DNA from: Trebouxia sp. TZW2008
Lineage: Eukaryota; Chlorophyta; Trebouxiophyceae; Trebouxiales; Trebouxiaceae
DNA: 59,618 bases
Assembly (NCBI GenBank): GCA_002118135.1
Contig: BDIU01000125.1
Coordinates: forward strand, 1-59,618
Direction: 5' to 3'
Shown: positions 1 through 11,800 of the stretch, one piece after another
Layout: each line of letters opens with the position of its first letter
Position numbering within the stretch: position 1 is the stretch's first letter
Program-made: the position numbers and the translations under genes
The notes under the pieces: generated by a model
The model's database searches: none
The model's input: only the letters and a program-made list of their open reading frames with translations
Told to the model about the DNA's origin: nothing

Positions 1-60
<60 letters not shown>
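1..60. repeat. (AC)n microsatellite
   Basis: Uninterrupted AC dinucleotide tract at the window edge. It probably lies in an intron or flank of the gene whose last exon is at 590-738. Confidence 0.97.
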
Positions 61-62
<2 letters not shown>

Positions 63-225
63 GTCATGGTGTTAGTCATCAGTCTCGCCCTTTACCACCA
101 GCACATATCGATTGTCTTTTGCAGCCAAAATGGGTTTGCAAGCAATAACACAGATTGCAACAGCATAACTTCTTCATGCACCTGTCATGACATCATATAC
201 GTCACAAACCTCGCCTGTCTGCAAC

Positions 226-525
226 GCAGGTATGCCTGGCATGCCCAGCATGACTTCACAAGACACGTTTGCAGTAACACAATTTTTGCCGGCAATGCTC
301 CCCTGTAATGCTACGCTACATGATGTATCATCAGCCTCATGTGTCCACTGTGCAGGTATGCCTGGCATGCCCAGCATGACTCAGCAGGAGATGCTTGCAG
401 CAACACATTTTCTATCGGCCATGCTTCAATTTACCTGTTTTACATATCGTCACGACCCTCTTCTGTTTGCTGTTCAGGATGCCCAGCATGACTCAACAGG
501 AGATGCTTGTGGCATCACATCATCT
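226..525 (+). repeat. Three upstream copies of the 590-738 exon 5' end
   Basis: Copies of acceptor plus MPGMPSM-type coding start lie at about 230, 355 and 478, before the full exon at 590. Spacing is about 125, 123 and 112 bp, and flanking intron sequence is repeated too. The copy at 478 lacks the first codons. They could act as cryptic acceptors. Confidence 0.85.
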
Positions 526-589
526 ACTGGCCATTCTCCAATGCACCTGTCGTACGTACTGTCACAAGCCTCTTCTGTTTGCTGTGCAG

Positions 590-738
590 GTATGCCTGGC
601 ATGCCCAGCATGACTCAACAGGAGATGCTTGCAGCAACACTACAAGGCAGCGGGCCCAAAAAAGTCAGCAAGGGCAAAGTCAGGCGAAAGAAAGGACAAA
701 GCAGGGGAATGGCAGAGCTTGCTGGCTTGAGGAGATGA
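590..738 (+). CDS. Last exon of an unidentified gene, Met/Pro-rich then basic C-terminus
   Basis: The exon follows a TGTGCAG acceptor and ends at TGA. The protein begins G-M-P-G-M-P-S-M-T-Q-Q-E-M-L, then becomes basic (G-P-K-K-V-S-K-G-K-V-R-R-K-K-G) and ends A-G-L-R-R. A Met/Gly/Pro segment followed by a lysine-rich tail recalls the M domain of SRP54/Ffh-type proteins, but this is only a resemblance; I do not recognise the gene. Earlier exons lie before the window or among the degraded copies at 230-540. Those copies reproduce the acceptor and the first coding bases of this exon only, so this is the one complete version. Confidence 0.6.
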
Positions 739-1323
739 CCTCAAAGTATCCAGTTCTGCAAACTGACTCAGTCTCAAAGTCTACAGTGGCAACTTTCTGT
801 TGGCGCTGAACGGCGCTTGTTGTCAGTCAATGTTTGGGGTTTGCAGCATGTGGTGGCTTCAGGAGTGTATGCATGTTGGGAAGTCTTGTGTGAGTGTTGT
901 TATAAAGAAATCACAGGCTGTATGCTGGTGTGACTGCCCATGCACTATGGGTCAACGCTTGACAATTATTATAATTGATGCACTGTAAGGGTTTTGCATC
1001 GATGATGTGGGTTCAAAACGATCATTTTGGCAGTTGACATCATGCCTAGGCCTGCAGTGCCCAGGCCTGTAGCGCAAACAGCCTTGCAACTTTGGCCCGA
1101 GGCTTTCCAGTTCCAAATCAGCTCAACTCCAACGTTAAGCAGGCTTTTGGAAGCAGTCGCGAGAAGCTGTCACTGAGTCAGTGGCCATCCTGTAGCAAGA
1201 CTTGGGTAGCCAGTCTGCTTTTGTGAGGCGCCCTTGACGTTGCTACAGGAGGGCAGTGTGGATTTGCATGTCACATGGTTGTTCACTGCAATTGCTACTG
1301 CCTTACAGCCTGTTTGTCAGGCC
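739..1323. other. Intergenic stretch, nothing recognised
   Basis: It follows the TGA at 736-738. It contains short in-frame fragments only, no conserved protein, RNA gene or clear repeat. Confidence 0.5.
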
Positions 1324-1635
1324 TTATGTCACGAGCTGAAAAGACGTAAATGTGTCCCCGCATCTTTGAGCTGAATCTGCGCTTTTCATGTGCTGTGCTT
1401 TGTGCAAAACTGCATGGACATAAACTGCTCTGATCTGATTAAAATGCAAGTCCCGAATGTTTTTCCTGCGAAAGGCAGTCCCGAAAAGTCGATTGTATTC
1501 CTTCACGAAGCCTTCAGCAGCTGCGATGCTATGTATGTGATTTATAATGCGCGCTGATGTTCCGTGTGCGGTGGAGCCCGGATGCAACGACGCCCCGCCA
1601 TCCTTGCTATTCCTGAGTGCCGGCAAGTTTGCCAT
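1324..1635 (-). CDS. Hypothetical protein, 103 aa
   Basis: Open reading frame from an ATG at 1635 with no recognised family. The first 60 residues look protein-like (a stretch R-I-I-N-H-I-H-S followed by F-V-K-E-Y-N-R-L-F-G-T-A-F). The last third has weaker composition and might be read-through into an intron. It could be the first exon of a longer gene running towards coordinate 1000, but I could not find partner exons. Confidence 0.3.
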   Translation of the reverse strand: MANLPALRNSKDGGASLHPGSTAHGTSARIINHIHSIAAAEGFVKEYNRLFGTAFRRKNIRDLHFNQIRAVYVHAVLHKAQHMKSADSAQRCGDTFTSFQLVT

Positions 1636-2845
1636 TGAGCCGCAAGCGAGGCCAGTCTGCTGCGCAGCAGAGACTGATCAGTACCAGTTGTGCCCTTGAC
1701 CGGCACCGGGCGCGGTCTTAAGCTTCACAATTCACGTAAGCACAAAGCGCGGTTCTGTGACAGCCCTCTCTTTTCTCGTCAAGAATTTCCATTGCTGCCG
1801 TCAGACACCGTGGTCACCGCATCTTCCCCATCGCTACGTTGACCCGGTGCGTTGGGGGCTCGAGCCGTACCGCCAGTCGGTCAGTATCGGTATTCTATGC
1901 AGGTTCTTTGCAGTGCATTGATGGTCAGATTGCCGCAGACTGTGATCCTTTTGCACGCGGTGATCGCCACGCAATTCGACCCACCATATATAAGGACATT
2001 GCACTGCTCGCTTGCAGCATATCTGCTAATGCTAACAGCTGAAGGGTGGAACTCGCTTGCAGACAACAGCACTACATAGCGACAAAGTTTGCTGTGAGAA
2101 GGATCGCGAGGTCGACGTCCCCAGATAGGGGCAGTCACATTCGTGACCGCAAATTTTAAGGCTAGCGCCAGGTAAGATATGTGAGCCTGTCAACACCGCA
2201 TCCCGCCTCTGCGTCGGTGCTTCTGGCTCCTGATCGCTGTACGTTCTGCATTTGGAGCCCAGCCAAAATTGTTGAAAATGCCCAAAGTTTGACCAAGCAC
2301 AGCAAGGCAGCGATGTCTTTGCGTTCGGCAGACGTGTTCACCCTGCAATATTGACTGTATGATGTGTCAGGGCATACAAATGGACTCCATGCAGTGCAAA
2401 AGGTCATGCATGTGCTCGTGTCAGTAATTTCTGCTTTGCTTCACAAGTAAGCCTAGTTGGAAAGAGCATTATGAGCGTGACGTCAGCACAGTTCGAAAGT
2501 AAGACTACATTTGGCCCTGTGCACCAGGCAACTGGGTTGCTACCTTTCAAGCTCCAAATGTATAGAGTTGCCCTGCGCACTGTGCAGCCACTGCAGTCAA
2601 TCAATTGTGAGCTGCCACTGAAGAAGGGTGCAAACATGCAGTGCATCCGCCTCAATGCGCTTCATCTCACAACATGGTCAGTACCGTCACCATGGATTAT
2701 AACCTGCTGATACTCATGACACTTTTTAGCATACATTGCTTGGTGTGTGACACAAGTCCTGTCTCGCCAGGCAGGCTTGTCTTGAACGTCACAATGGATT
2801 ATGCATGCATTGTTATGCCTGTGCAGGATTTAGTGACCGCCAAAG
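1636..2845. other. Intergenic or 5' leader region, no gene recognised
   Basis: Short overlapping frames occur on both strands, none convincing. A TGCAG at 2822-2826, 20 bases before the ATG at 2846, could end an intron in the 5' leader of the TLC-like gene. Confidence 0.4.
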
Positions 2846-4426
2846 ATGTCATACATCAACCTGGCAGACTTCACGGGAGGCGCAGCAGACACCTGGTCCT
2901 GGTCTCACCTCAAGAACTTCATTGGTGAAGATGAAGCTGCGCAGCATTTCTACGCTGGTAAGAGACAGTTCACAGTTGCTTTTCGGTGAGCATTGCTAGT
3001 GCGCAAAGCATTTCAGTGAGCATTGATAGTGCAAAAAGCATCAGTAGGTCATCATTTGTGCTGACCACTGGCCCTGCTTTGGCATTGTTGCCAGAGAACT
3101 GTTGAAATAAACAGATTGCTGGCACATCTGATCACGATTGTGCTGTGTGCAATAATTAAAGAGCGCCTGGGCTAGCCCATCATAAATGCCTTGCATCTGT
3201 GCTGATTCCATGCAGCACACCAGATACTTTTGCCACCATGACGTGCATTGGTCATGTGTCCAACTTGTTTTAGTGTCCTTGTGACCCACCATGGTGGTCA
3301 ACAGACAAAATTGTTGTGATTCATTGTGTGGCTGCAGCTTCATCTATTTGCTGCCGGCAGCTAAATTGGCAATATGCCAGATAGTTACTACACATGTTGG
3401 GTTGCCTTGAGCATTGAGGTTTTACCAGCAGCCCCTGTCATATTGCAACTTGATTGCACACTTTGTCCTCAGCATGCGTGACGGGAGCACTGCTGAGCCA
3501 ATCATGATACTTGTGTCTTTGTTGCTGAAAGTGTGTAACTTGCATGTTTGTTGGTGAATTATTGGCTTGTGTGGGATTTGAATACAGGTGGCCCATACTT
3601 TGCTTGGAACTGGAATATGATCCTGTACACTTGCCTGGCTGTCATGGTCATATACACTGTGATTGGCTGGCTGTGTCAAAACACCAGCATGCTCAAATCA
3701 ATCAGTAAGACTGGAGGCATGTCAGACTTGAGTGCGTTCTTTTTGGCCACACACATTACATTTGCAATATTGTTCACTCTACAGGTGTTCCCATACACAT
3801 ACTGCGCATTTCATTTTTATTTCACAACCTATGGATTGAACGACTGGACCATCCCTTGGTCAAATAGCATCATGGTCTTCGGTGTATCATCACGTCTGGT
3901 TTTGTACATTGTAGAAGGTTCTGTGCGGGGTGTGATCCGCCCTTGCTTCTTCATCACGGCACACCATGGGCTATTTTACATTTTTGTCATCACAGGTTTT
4001 GTCACCAGAAGTGTTTTTGCTCTGAAGGTCATGATCTGCATTGACCTGTTTGCTTCTTGGGAGTTTGTTCTTTTCCTGACACTAGTTGCCCGAAAACTCA
4101 ATGTGAACATCAGAGTTGTGAAGGCGCTCTTAGTCATAGGCATCCTCATTTATTTCTTGACTAGGTGCTTGCAGTTTGCCGTCTTAGCTAGCTTGTTTGC
4201 ATATGGGTATCAGCCCATGAATCACACATCACGTGACAAGGGTGTTTACTGGGGTTTTGCACTCATGATCATTTGTTTCCATTTGATTCAGACATACACC
4301 TATGTCATATACCGCAATGTATGGCAGAGTATTGATAGGGTAGCAGTGAAAGAGCAGGATTACAAGCTGTTCTTGAAGTCTTTGCCCAGAATGACTTCAG
4401 ATAGTGAAGTTGCAGCCCAGGTTTGA
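2846..4426 (+). CDS. TLC-domain-like multi-pass membrane protein, 316 aa
   Basis: Two exons join in phase: 2846-2957 (donor GTAAG) and 3588-4426 (acceptor ATACAG), giving 317 codons with the stop. The protein starts M-S-Y-I-N-L-A-D-F-T-G-G. It then has about seven hydrophobic segments separated by short loops, a central H-H pair in the context I-T-A-H-H-G-L-F-Y, and a charged C-terminal tail. This topology with a membrane-embedded histidine pair fits the TRAM/LAG1/CLN8 (TLC) superfamily, whose members include ceramide synthases and less characterised lipid-linked ER or plasma-membrane proteins. A full LAG1 motif is not visible, so ceramide synthase activity should not be assumed. Direct repeats follow the exon 1 donor at 2990-3040. 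Confidence 0.75.
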
Positions 4427-4908
4427 TTTCATTTTCAACAGGTCTGCACAGCTCCACGCCACAAGTGTGCCATAAGTTCAAGAATGATGATGCAGCAGCG
4501 TTAGCAAATGCTTGGCATGGTTGCATTGCAGCAGCCAATGCACTTGCTCTGTGCTGATGCCTTTGTCTCTGGTACATTCATTTTGTAGTGCAAATTTGAT
4601 GCAAGTTTCTGAACTCTTGACTTTGATGCAGTTTCTGTAAATGCTGTAAATTGTAGTTGGCAAGGCAACAATTGCTCAAGCTTGATGCGCGCTAGCTTGC
4701 CACTTTTGCAATGTACAGCCTGCATGCAAACTGCAAGGTTGCAGGCATAACGCCAGGTTGCCATATTCCTTGCTTTGAAAACTTGGCTCAGACATCCCCC
4801 TGTGCATACTTGCTAGTGGCGTTTTGTCGCCTGGCTTGCTGTTCCATCGTGATCGACACATGCTGCGCGATCGCTGACAATCGCGAATTGACAGCAGCAA
4901 TTTGAGCC
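4427..4908. other. Intergenic region between the TLC-like and RhoGAP genes
   Basis: Probably holds the 3' end of the TLC-like transcript and the promoter of the next gene. No RNA gene or repeat was recognised. Confidence 0.4.
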
Positions 4909-7900
4909 ATGAGTAACACGCCATTCTCCGAAAGTACACAAGGTCCTTATGGGGGGGCTGATCAGCCGACCATGAACGACAGACTACAAGGTGTGGCACC
5001 AGCTGCGATCGTTGTCCTCCACGCTTCGACAGCTTGGCTGCATGACGTAATGACAGCACCTTGTCTGTGGCAGCGTTCAAGACCAAAGGGTTTGGCTTTG
5101 CAAGTTTTATCAAGGACAAGACTGTGCAAGCCGGCACTCAGCTGAAGCAGAAATCGACAGAGCCAGATGCCTCAGGGCAGACGGCATACGATCGCATGCG
5201 TTCAGCAACACAGCAGTGAGCAACTTAGCCACTTTCTCCTGCCAGCTGATGCACTACTACCTGTGCAAGTTGTTACTCACGGTCCTCACAGCATGTAGCA
5301 TGGCAGACAGCACTAGCACACAAGTTCAGTTTGCTTGCTGGAGGGTCTGGACTATACACTCAGCAGCAACATACAAAGCTGCCTTGTGCACTTTGCCTGC
5401 GTCGCAAAGCTAATCAGCGCCTGCAATGCAGGGCTGCTGGGAAGGTCAGCACTACAGCGGCAGCAGGGGGACAGTGGGCAAATGTGTACTTCAAGCGCAC
5501 AGTAGACACAACAGCTGAGGGCATACGGAGGCTGACTGGCACCAATCTTGCAGTAAGGTTCTGAAGCTGCAACCTGTTGATGCATCATCCAGTCAAAAGT
5601 GGTCACAGCTTACGTGCTTGCCGACGCTTGCTGCTGCACTTTCCTGATAGCGCAGCGCATGTGCAGCAGAGCCTTTCCCCCCCCCAGGGCGGCATGCGTT
5701 GTTGCGCTGCTCGTCTGCAAGTCACTGTGCTTGTTACCTTGTGCAATGTATTTTCACAGTCGAAGCACTCTGGAGATCATGCTTTCAGCACATCTGCCTG
5801 ATGCGCAATTTTTTGTCTTGGTACAACTGCCTGCACTTTGCACTTAATACATGCAGAGTGTCTGAGACACAGAGGCAAACACCAAGCCCTGTCCACGCTT
5901 GATTCTGATTTGCTGCTCTGCACTGGTCACTTGAGGGCTTGACACAGAAGGGCTGTTCCAGATGAGACCCCCTGGGCATATTCTACTGACCTTTTTTGCT
6001 GCAAAACGTGTTCAAAGCTGGCAAATGACGTGTACAGAGTGTGTGCAAGACTGAGGCAAACACAAAGCCCTGTCCACGCTTGATCCTGGTGTGCTGCACT
6101 GCACTGGTCACACGAGGGCTGGACACAGAAGGGCTGTTCCTGGAAGAAGCCCCCTTGGACCTGGTGCAGTTTCTGATAGGCTCCTTCCAAGAGTGTAAGC
6201 CTTCGTTTGTGTTGCTTGGACCAGTCTGCCCTGTGCAATTCTTCAGTAGTCCTTCCAGGGACGTAAGCTGTTGCTGAAAAGTGTCTCGCAATCACATACA
6301 AGCTAGTGAGGTGAATGATCTTGTTAGATGCATGTCAAAGCAGTGAACTGCATCCAGACAGTTCTGGCCACGGCCATTCTCGAAAACATCAACTCCATCC
6401 AAAGGTATTTTGTGCACAAATTTCATCCAAAGCTGTTTTGTATTGTGCTGCCCAAGGCCATGTTGCCTCGACGTCAAATTGTGTGTGTGCAGCATCAGGG
6501 GTCTTCCTGCCGCCTGCTGGGACATCCCCTCATGTGCTAGCCAATGCAATCAAGCACTTCCTGCCTTCAATCAACTCCATCCAAAGCCCTTTTACATAGC
6601 AGGAATGCTGTCCCAGCCTACTTTACACTGACAGGAAATTGGACCAATGTCGTTTGGCACCAATGCAAATGTGTGTATCTGCAGCATCAGGAGTGTTCCT
6701 GCCACCTGCTGGCACCTCTCCTCATGTGCTCGCCAATGCCATCAAGCACTTTCTGGTCACTATGCCAGAGCCCCTGTTGACCTACAAGTAAGTAAGCATT
6801 TGATATCTGGATTAAGGTCCCTGCTGACCCATCATTTGAGCAGATCTGTCAACAGTTTGATGCGTCAATTGCCCCTGTTGACATACAAGTGAGCACCGGC
6901 AGAGCTGTCACGCACTGACCGATTCTACTGCAGTTGCAAGTGATTGCGCCTCCTGTTCATAATCCCCCTCTTACCCCACAAACAAGTATGTCAGTGGTCA
7001 GTGTTGCAAACATATATATCTTGCCAGTTTGATCTGCTGACCACCCCTGTTGATGCACAAGTGAGCATGCATATTGATAGTTTCATCTATCAGATGTCCT
7101 TGTTGACCTGCAAGTGAGTACCAACAACTCTATTGACCTGTTGTCTGGGACTGCAGGCTATTGCCGGAGTTGGTACAGCATGGCAGTCAGCAGCCAGCCT
7201 TAGCAAACCTGGTCATCACACAGCTGCCACCCGCCAACCAAGCCACCCTGCAGCTGCTGCTGGAAACTTTCCACAGGCTCAGTGGCAACGCAGCTGTCAA
7301 TGAGATGGATGCGCATACAGTTGCCACTGTCATTACGCCCTGCGTTGCCTGGAATCCATTGCCCAAACCAAAGGTAACATACTGAATGACCGTCCACAGA
7401 CTCAATGGCAATGCAGCTGTCAACAAGATGGATGCGCATACAGTTGCCATTGTCATCACGCCCTGCATTGCCTGGATCCACCACCCATACCAAAGGTAAC
7501 AAACTGAATGAACTTCCACAGGCTCAGTGCCAATGCAGCTGTCAATGAGATGGTTGCACACACGCATTATTACGCACTGCGTTGTGTGGAATCCACCACC
7601 CTAACCAAAGGCACTGAACAGGTCCTCAAACAAGACATCTGTGTTGGCAACTTCTAAATTAGGTTGGTCAGACTGTTGTGTGCCTGATTGCTGCACTCTT
7701 TCAGGTGCAGTCCAGAATGCACTGTCTGTCTGAGATGCATGATGTAGCCTTTGCTTGAGAGAGTCACAATTTCAGCAGGACAGGATGTCATGCAACTAAG
7801 CATGGGGTCAATTGATTGATAAAAGCGTTTTGCCAGGATGTTGCTAATGCATGCATGTTGTTGCGCTGGCCTGCATGCAGGTTGCCTTGCCGGTCAAATT

Positions 7901-8497
7901 GAAAAATACTTGCCTGCCCTGTAGATCAATCCAATGCCTTGCCTGCGGTTTGATGTGTATTTTGATTGGCACCATAAGTGCGATTGCAACTCTGGCAGTG
8001 GCAGCCTGAGAAGTCTCAGCCTTGGTATGGTCTGCTAGTAAGTTTGCATGTAGCAAGCTACAGCAGGCACATGCTAAGCATTTGCTCAACATTTGCCTGC
8101 TGTTGTTTTCTATTGCAGAGCACAACTAGCATACTAGGGCTGAGCAGCAGTAGCAGGCAGCAGCGTCGGGCAGCATGCTCTGAGTGGACTTTTGCTCAAT
8201 ACTTGTTTGCTGCTGCAGAGCACGTTCAGCATACCAGGGCTGAGCAGCAGTCCCACAGCTCAGCCAGAGATGACCAGAACCAGCTCTGGACGCCAAATTT
8301 CTGTTGCCCCACAGCTGAATACAGTTTTGGAAGGTGATGAAACGCAGGAAGGATCTCCATATTCCACGATGGCCAGGGTACCTCTGGATGATGATGACAC
8401 ACATGCAATTGTACGAGTTCTAGAACATTTGATAGCAAACTACAAGCAGATGAGTGATGCGCCCAACAGCCCGTTGTATTCAGCACCCCGCAGGTAG
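4909..8497 (+). CDS. RhoGAP-domain protein
   Basis: Supported exons: ?-5215, 5432-5552, about 6038-6150 (donor unresolved), 6685-6787, 7157-7373 and 8219-8497 (TAG). Junction phases match for 5215/5432, 5552/6038, 6787/7157 and 7373/8219. The RhoGAP fold reads in order: R-G-L-D-T-E-G-L-F; V-L-A-N-A-I-K-H-F-L-V-T-M-P-E-P-L-L-T-Y-K; L-P-P-A-N-Q-A-T-L-Q-L-L-L; N-A-A-V-N-E-M-D-A-H-T-V-A. The invariant Asn of the N-x-M-D helix is present. The usual arginine after E-G-L-F is not evident, but the exon end there is uncertain. The C-terminal exon carries a final helix (A-I-V-R-V-L-E-H-L-I-A-N-Y) and a Ser/Thr-rich linker. RhoGAPs stimulate GTP hydrolysis by Rho/Rac/ROP GTPases. The ATG at 4909 is a candidate start, but its frame does not connect simply to the first supported exon. 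Confidence 0.75.
5870..5968 (+). repeat. Decayed copy of the RhoGAP G-L-D-T-E-G-L-F exon
   Basis: Aligns with 6038-6150, including the acceptor side and the coding stretch, but has in-frame TGA codons (one just before G-L-D-T). It lies upstream of the intact exon. Confidence 0.85.
6488..6600 (+). repeat. Upstream copy of the RhoGAP V-L-A-N-A-I-K-H-F exon
   Basis: Repeats the TGCAG acceptor and most of exon 6685-6787, but it lacks the L-P-E-P-L-L core and ends without the donor. Confidence 0.85.
6788..7120 (+). repeat. Three downstream copies of a RhoGAP exon end plus donor
   Basis: After the real junction (T-Y-K followed by GTAAGT at 6788), the last ~20 coding bases and the donor recur in decayed form near 6870-6895, 7045-7065 and 7100-7115. 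Each reads roughly CCCTGTTGA..CAAGTGAG. Confidence 0.75.
7386..7612 (+). repeat. Two downstream copies of the RhoGAP N-x-M-D exon 3' half
   Basis: The first, about 7393-7494, keeps an open frame (N-A-A-V-N-K-M-D-A-H-T-V-A-I-V-I-T-P) and a GTAAC donor. The second, about 7516-7610, is more decayed. Spacing is about 122 bp. The first copy could be an alternative exon. Confidence 0.9.
8040..8160 (+). repeat. Upstream copy of the RhoGAP last-exon acceptor region
   Basis: The intron end, TTGCAG acceptor and first coding bases (A-G-C-A-C followed by CTAGGGCTGAGCAGCAG) resemble 8190-8250. It precedes the functional acceptor at 8218. Confidence 0.8.
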
Positions 8498-8898
8498 AAT
8501 GCAAGAAGCTTATCTGATGCAAGATCTGATCGTGCTTGCTGTAAATTACGCTCAGGCTTTGAGAGTGGAATCAGTGTGAACAGTGTTGATTTACGATTTA
8601 CAACAGAACAGTCAGGTTGGAAGGTCAGCATTTTTGCTAGCAAAGACTTTGGCATTACATGTCATTCATGTGGTTGCATTGTTGGGCATAGACAGAACAG
8701 CAATGGCTCAACGGACAGTTCAACAGGCTCAGTAAGCTTAGGCGCACTACTTGACACAACAAAAACACAGCGCAAAAGCCAGCCTAGAAATGTACACTAT
8801 GCAACACAAAATTGGTAGAAAGAGCAAGCCTCACAACTGCATGATGCTTGCTGCTTTGTCTAATGTATCAATGTTTCGCAGTACATGGGATACATTCC
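8498..8898. other. Convergent 3' flanks of the RhoGAP and receptor genes
   Basis: Both genes end into this stretch, which probably holds their 3' UTRs. No credible coding region was seen. Confidence 0.5.
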
Positions 8899-11800
8899 TC
8901 AAGCCTCAGTGAAGGCTTCCTTTTCTTCCTTGTTGCCATCGTTTTCTAGAGGCATGTACTGGGACATGATGTCCCGGATTTCCTGATGCATTTGTGTTCG
9001 GATCCTGTACTTGTATATGGCAAACCCACCAGCTGCAAGCACGGCCGCAGCTGCAACCACAATCATGAGAACAGCCCACAACGCAAGTCCACCTGCAGCA
9101 GCCGCCATCCATCTTAGCACCATGTAGATGTCTCATTGTCTGGCAGACACTGGAAATAAATGACCTGCAGGTTTTGCCTGAGCAGCTGTGTGCTTTGTGA
9201 CTGCTAACCAGTGCATCATCACTTACAAAACCAGCATTCCATGTCATCCCTCTGTATGCAAAGCTTGAGCATAGTGATAATAACAGCCAAAAGCAACTAC
9301 ACAGCATGAGACCATGACGAAGGTAGGACAAAGTGATCAACAGCCTACATGACAAAAGAATCTCTGATGACATGTCATGCAGTATGCAGTATGCAAGGCA
9401 ATACGCAGCGCTCTGTTGCAGGGATCAGTTATGTACCTTTCCCGCCTGCCTCACTGCAAACTCCTGTGTCTTCATCGCAGTCTGCCAAGTCGCACTTGGG
9501 CACACACTCAATCTCGCCATTGCCCTTGGCAAAGGCTGTGAAGCATGATGGGCACTGGCAGACATGAAGTGGAGTGCTCTCAGGATCCCGGCCTTGTGCA
9601 GCGTGTGACTGCAGCAGACACAAACAAGTGAACAGCAGGCCGCAATTGATGGTGCACATTCCAGGTGCTTGCTTCCATGTTGATGCCAATCTGCTTGCTT
9701 CCAGGTGACACAACATCAGTTTTCTGGCCAGGCACCACAAGTAACATGCTTGACAAAGTTGCTGAAACACGGTGCTCACAAGCAGGTGTGCAGCAAGCAC
9801 AAGAGGCCAGCAACCACAACAAGGCTGATGACCAGAGCAGGATCTCCCTTGCAGTCCTAATCTTGCCTACAACAAACAGTGGACTTCAAGCTTCACAACA
9901 CCATATGCCAAAGCAAGCCATGGCAACATGCCAACTCAAGAAACTCATCAAACACAAGAATAAAAGCTGATTTTGCTAGGAGGGACCAGCAAGAATATGC
10001 ACCTGATACTGCTCTAGGTTGTCCTTGCAGGCAGAGTATGTCTTGGTCTTGCCATTGACTGTGAAGTCCTTGTGCCAGCAGCCACCATGGTTGGTGTCAC
10101 ATTCGTTGTCCAAGTCCTTCAAGCACCTGAACATGCACAATGCTGGCATCAGTCACCATGCCTATCAGTGACACATTGTTCAGGTCATCAAACTCACTGT
10201 CCAGATCCTTCAAGCACCTGAACATGCACAATGTCAGCATGCATGGGCTAGTACGACAAAACTTGAAATGCATGAGTCCTCTAGAGCAGTGCCATCTCAT
10301 TTGCACATTGTAAGGGTGCAGGTCTGAAGGACAATGCGGGAACTGTGCATGTACTGTAACATTGCAGACTTGAATGCACGTGATGTGACGGTGTAGATGC
10401 TACAGACAAGCGGTGCAGAAAACCATGGATACACACGCTCATGCAGGGTAAGAAGCATGCAATACACATGGAAGCTATCTGCAACCCATCTGCAGGGTAA
10501 CAAGGCTTACTCGTAATTGGCTGCGCCTGGGATGTCGTGGCAAGTACAATGATCACAGGTGCACTCAGGCCGCAAGTCAAATTGTGATGCCAGGCACTGA
10601 TCAATCTTCAGGCAGGACTGGCCGTCATGCATGCGTAAACACAAGACATGACAGCCCAGAGCAATCTTCGTGTGGCAATGCAAGACTCACTCGTAGTTGG
10701 CTGCGCCTGGAATGTCGTGGCAAGCACAGCGATCACAGGTGCACTCAGGCCGCAGATCTGATTGTGAAGCCGTGCACTGGTTGATCTTCAGGCAGGATTG
10801 ACCATTGTCGCTGGGAACATAGCCGTCCCCACAAACGCAGTCATAGCTGTCGATGGTACGCTTGCACTTAGTCTTGCCGTTGGTGCTGCACAGACAAGGA
10901 GAAGTTGTGGCATGCACAGCTTGCTTTCCATGATGTCAGCAATGTTGCAACTCTGTTCACGGACAGCTGGCATGCATGATGTCAATGCTGCAACCCTTTT
11001 CTGCTGCAGAACAGATCAATGTCTTGCATCACATGCGCAGCTTGCAGCAGGCTACGATAAAGTGTTCTACCACCATGGAGTATTGATGAGGACACTACAC
11101 ATTATCAATCTGTCAGCATTGGCACTTCGACATGATGCCCTTTTGAGAAGCAGGCTGTTGGACATTGCCATGACTTGACTCAGGAATAGATGACGCAGTG
11201 CTCTTGACAACTGTCTCCTTTTCAGGTTGATTCAAGTCAACACTCACTTGGATTTGCACTGTCTGTCAGGCTGAGATCCTTCTCTGCAGGTGTCATCTTG
11301 CAAGCACACTTGCGGCTCTGTGCCGTATGAGAAGCCGGCACAGATGGCTGCCAGCACCTCAGCATAGGCCAGCTTGCCCCTGTACTGCCCATTGTTGATC
11401 CTGATGGTCGGCAAGATGAAGACCTGCATGCAAAGCACCACATCAGACAAGAGCCTTCACAGCAAGTGTCGTCTAACGAGCTCTGTGCCTTATGAGAAGC
11501 CAGCACAGATGGCTGCCAGCACCTCAGCGTAAGCCAGCTTGCCCCTGTACAGCCTGGTATTGATTATGATGGATGGCAGGATGAACACCTGCAATCAAGC
11601 TTGATATCCCCTGTGCTGCCCATTGTTGATCCTGATAATTGGCAGGATGAACACCTGCCGTCAAGCTCAGTGTCAGACAAAAGTCTTCAAGATTAAACTT
11701 TGCAAGCACACTTAAGATTGTGAACCTCACAGCAGCAGCGCCTGCCGCAGACTTGCAAGCAATCTGGGCGAAGGCAATCCACAGACAATATACACCAACC

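Noticed and set aside
187..738. Single 183-aa continuous protein with four MPGMP repeats
   Set aside because: Each repeat is preceded by its own acceptor and repeated intron sequence, so the upstream ones are intronic copies rather than protein repeats.
4676..5137. 153-aa - frame
   Set aside because: Antisense to RhoGAP 5' exons whose junctions are in phase; no recognisable motif.
5520..5564. Stop at 5562-5564 as the end of a small separate gene
   Set aside because: A GTAAGG donor after A at 5552 joins in phase to 6038 and completes the start of the RhoGAP fold.
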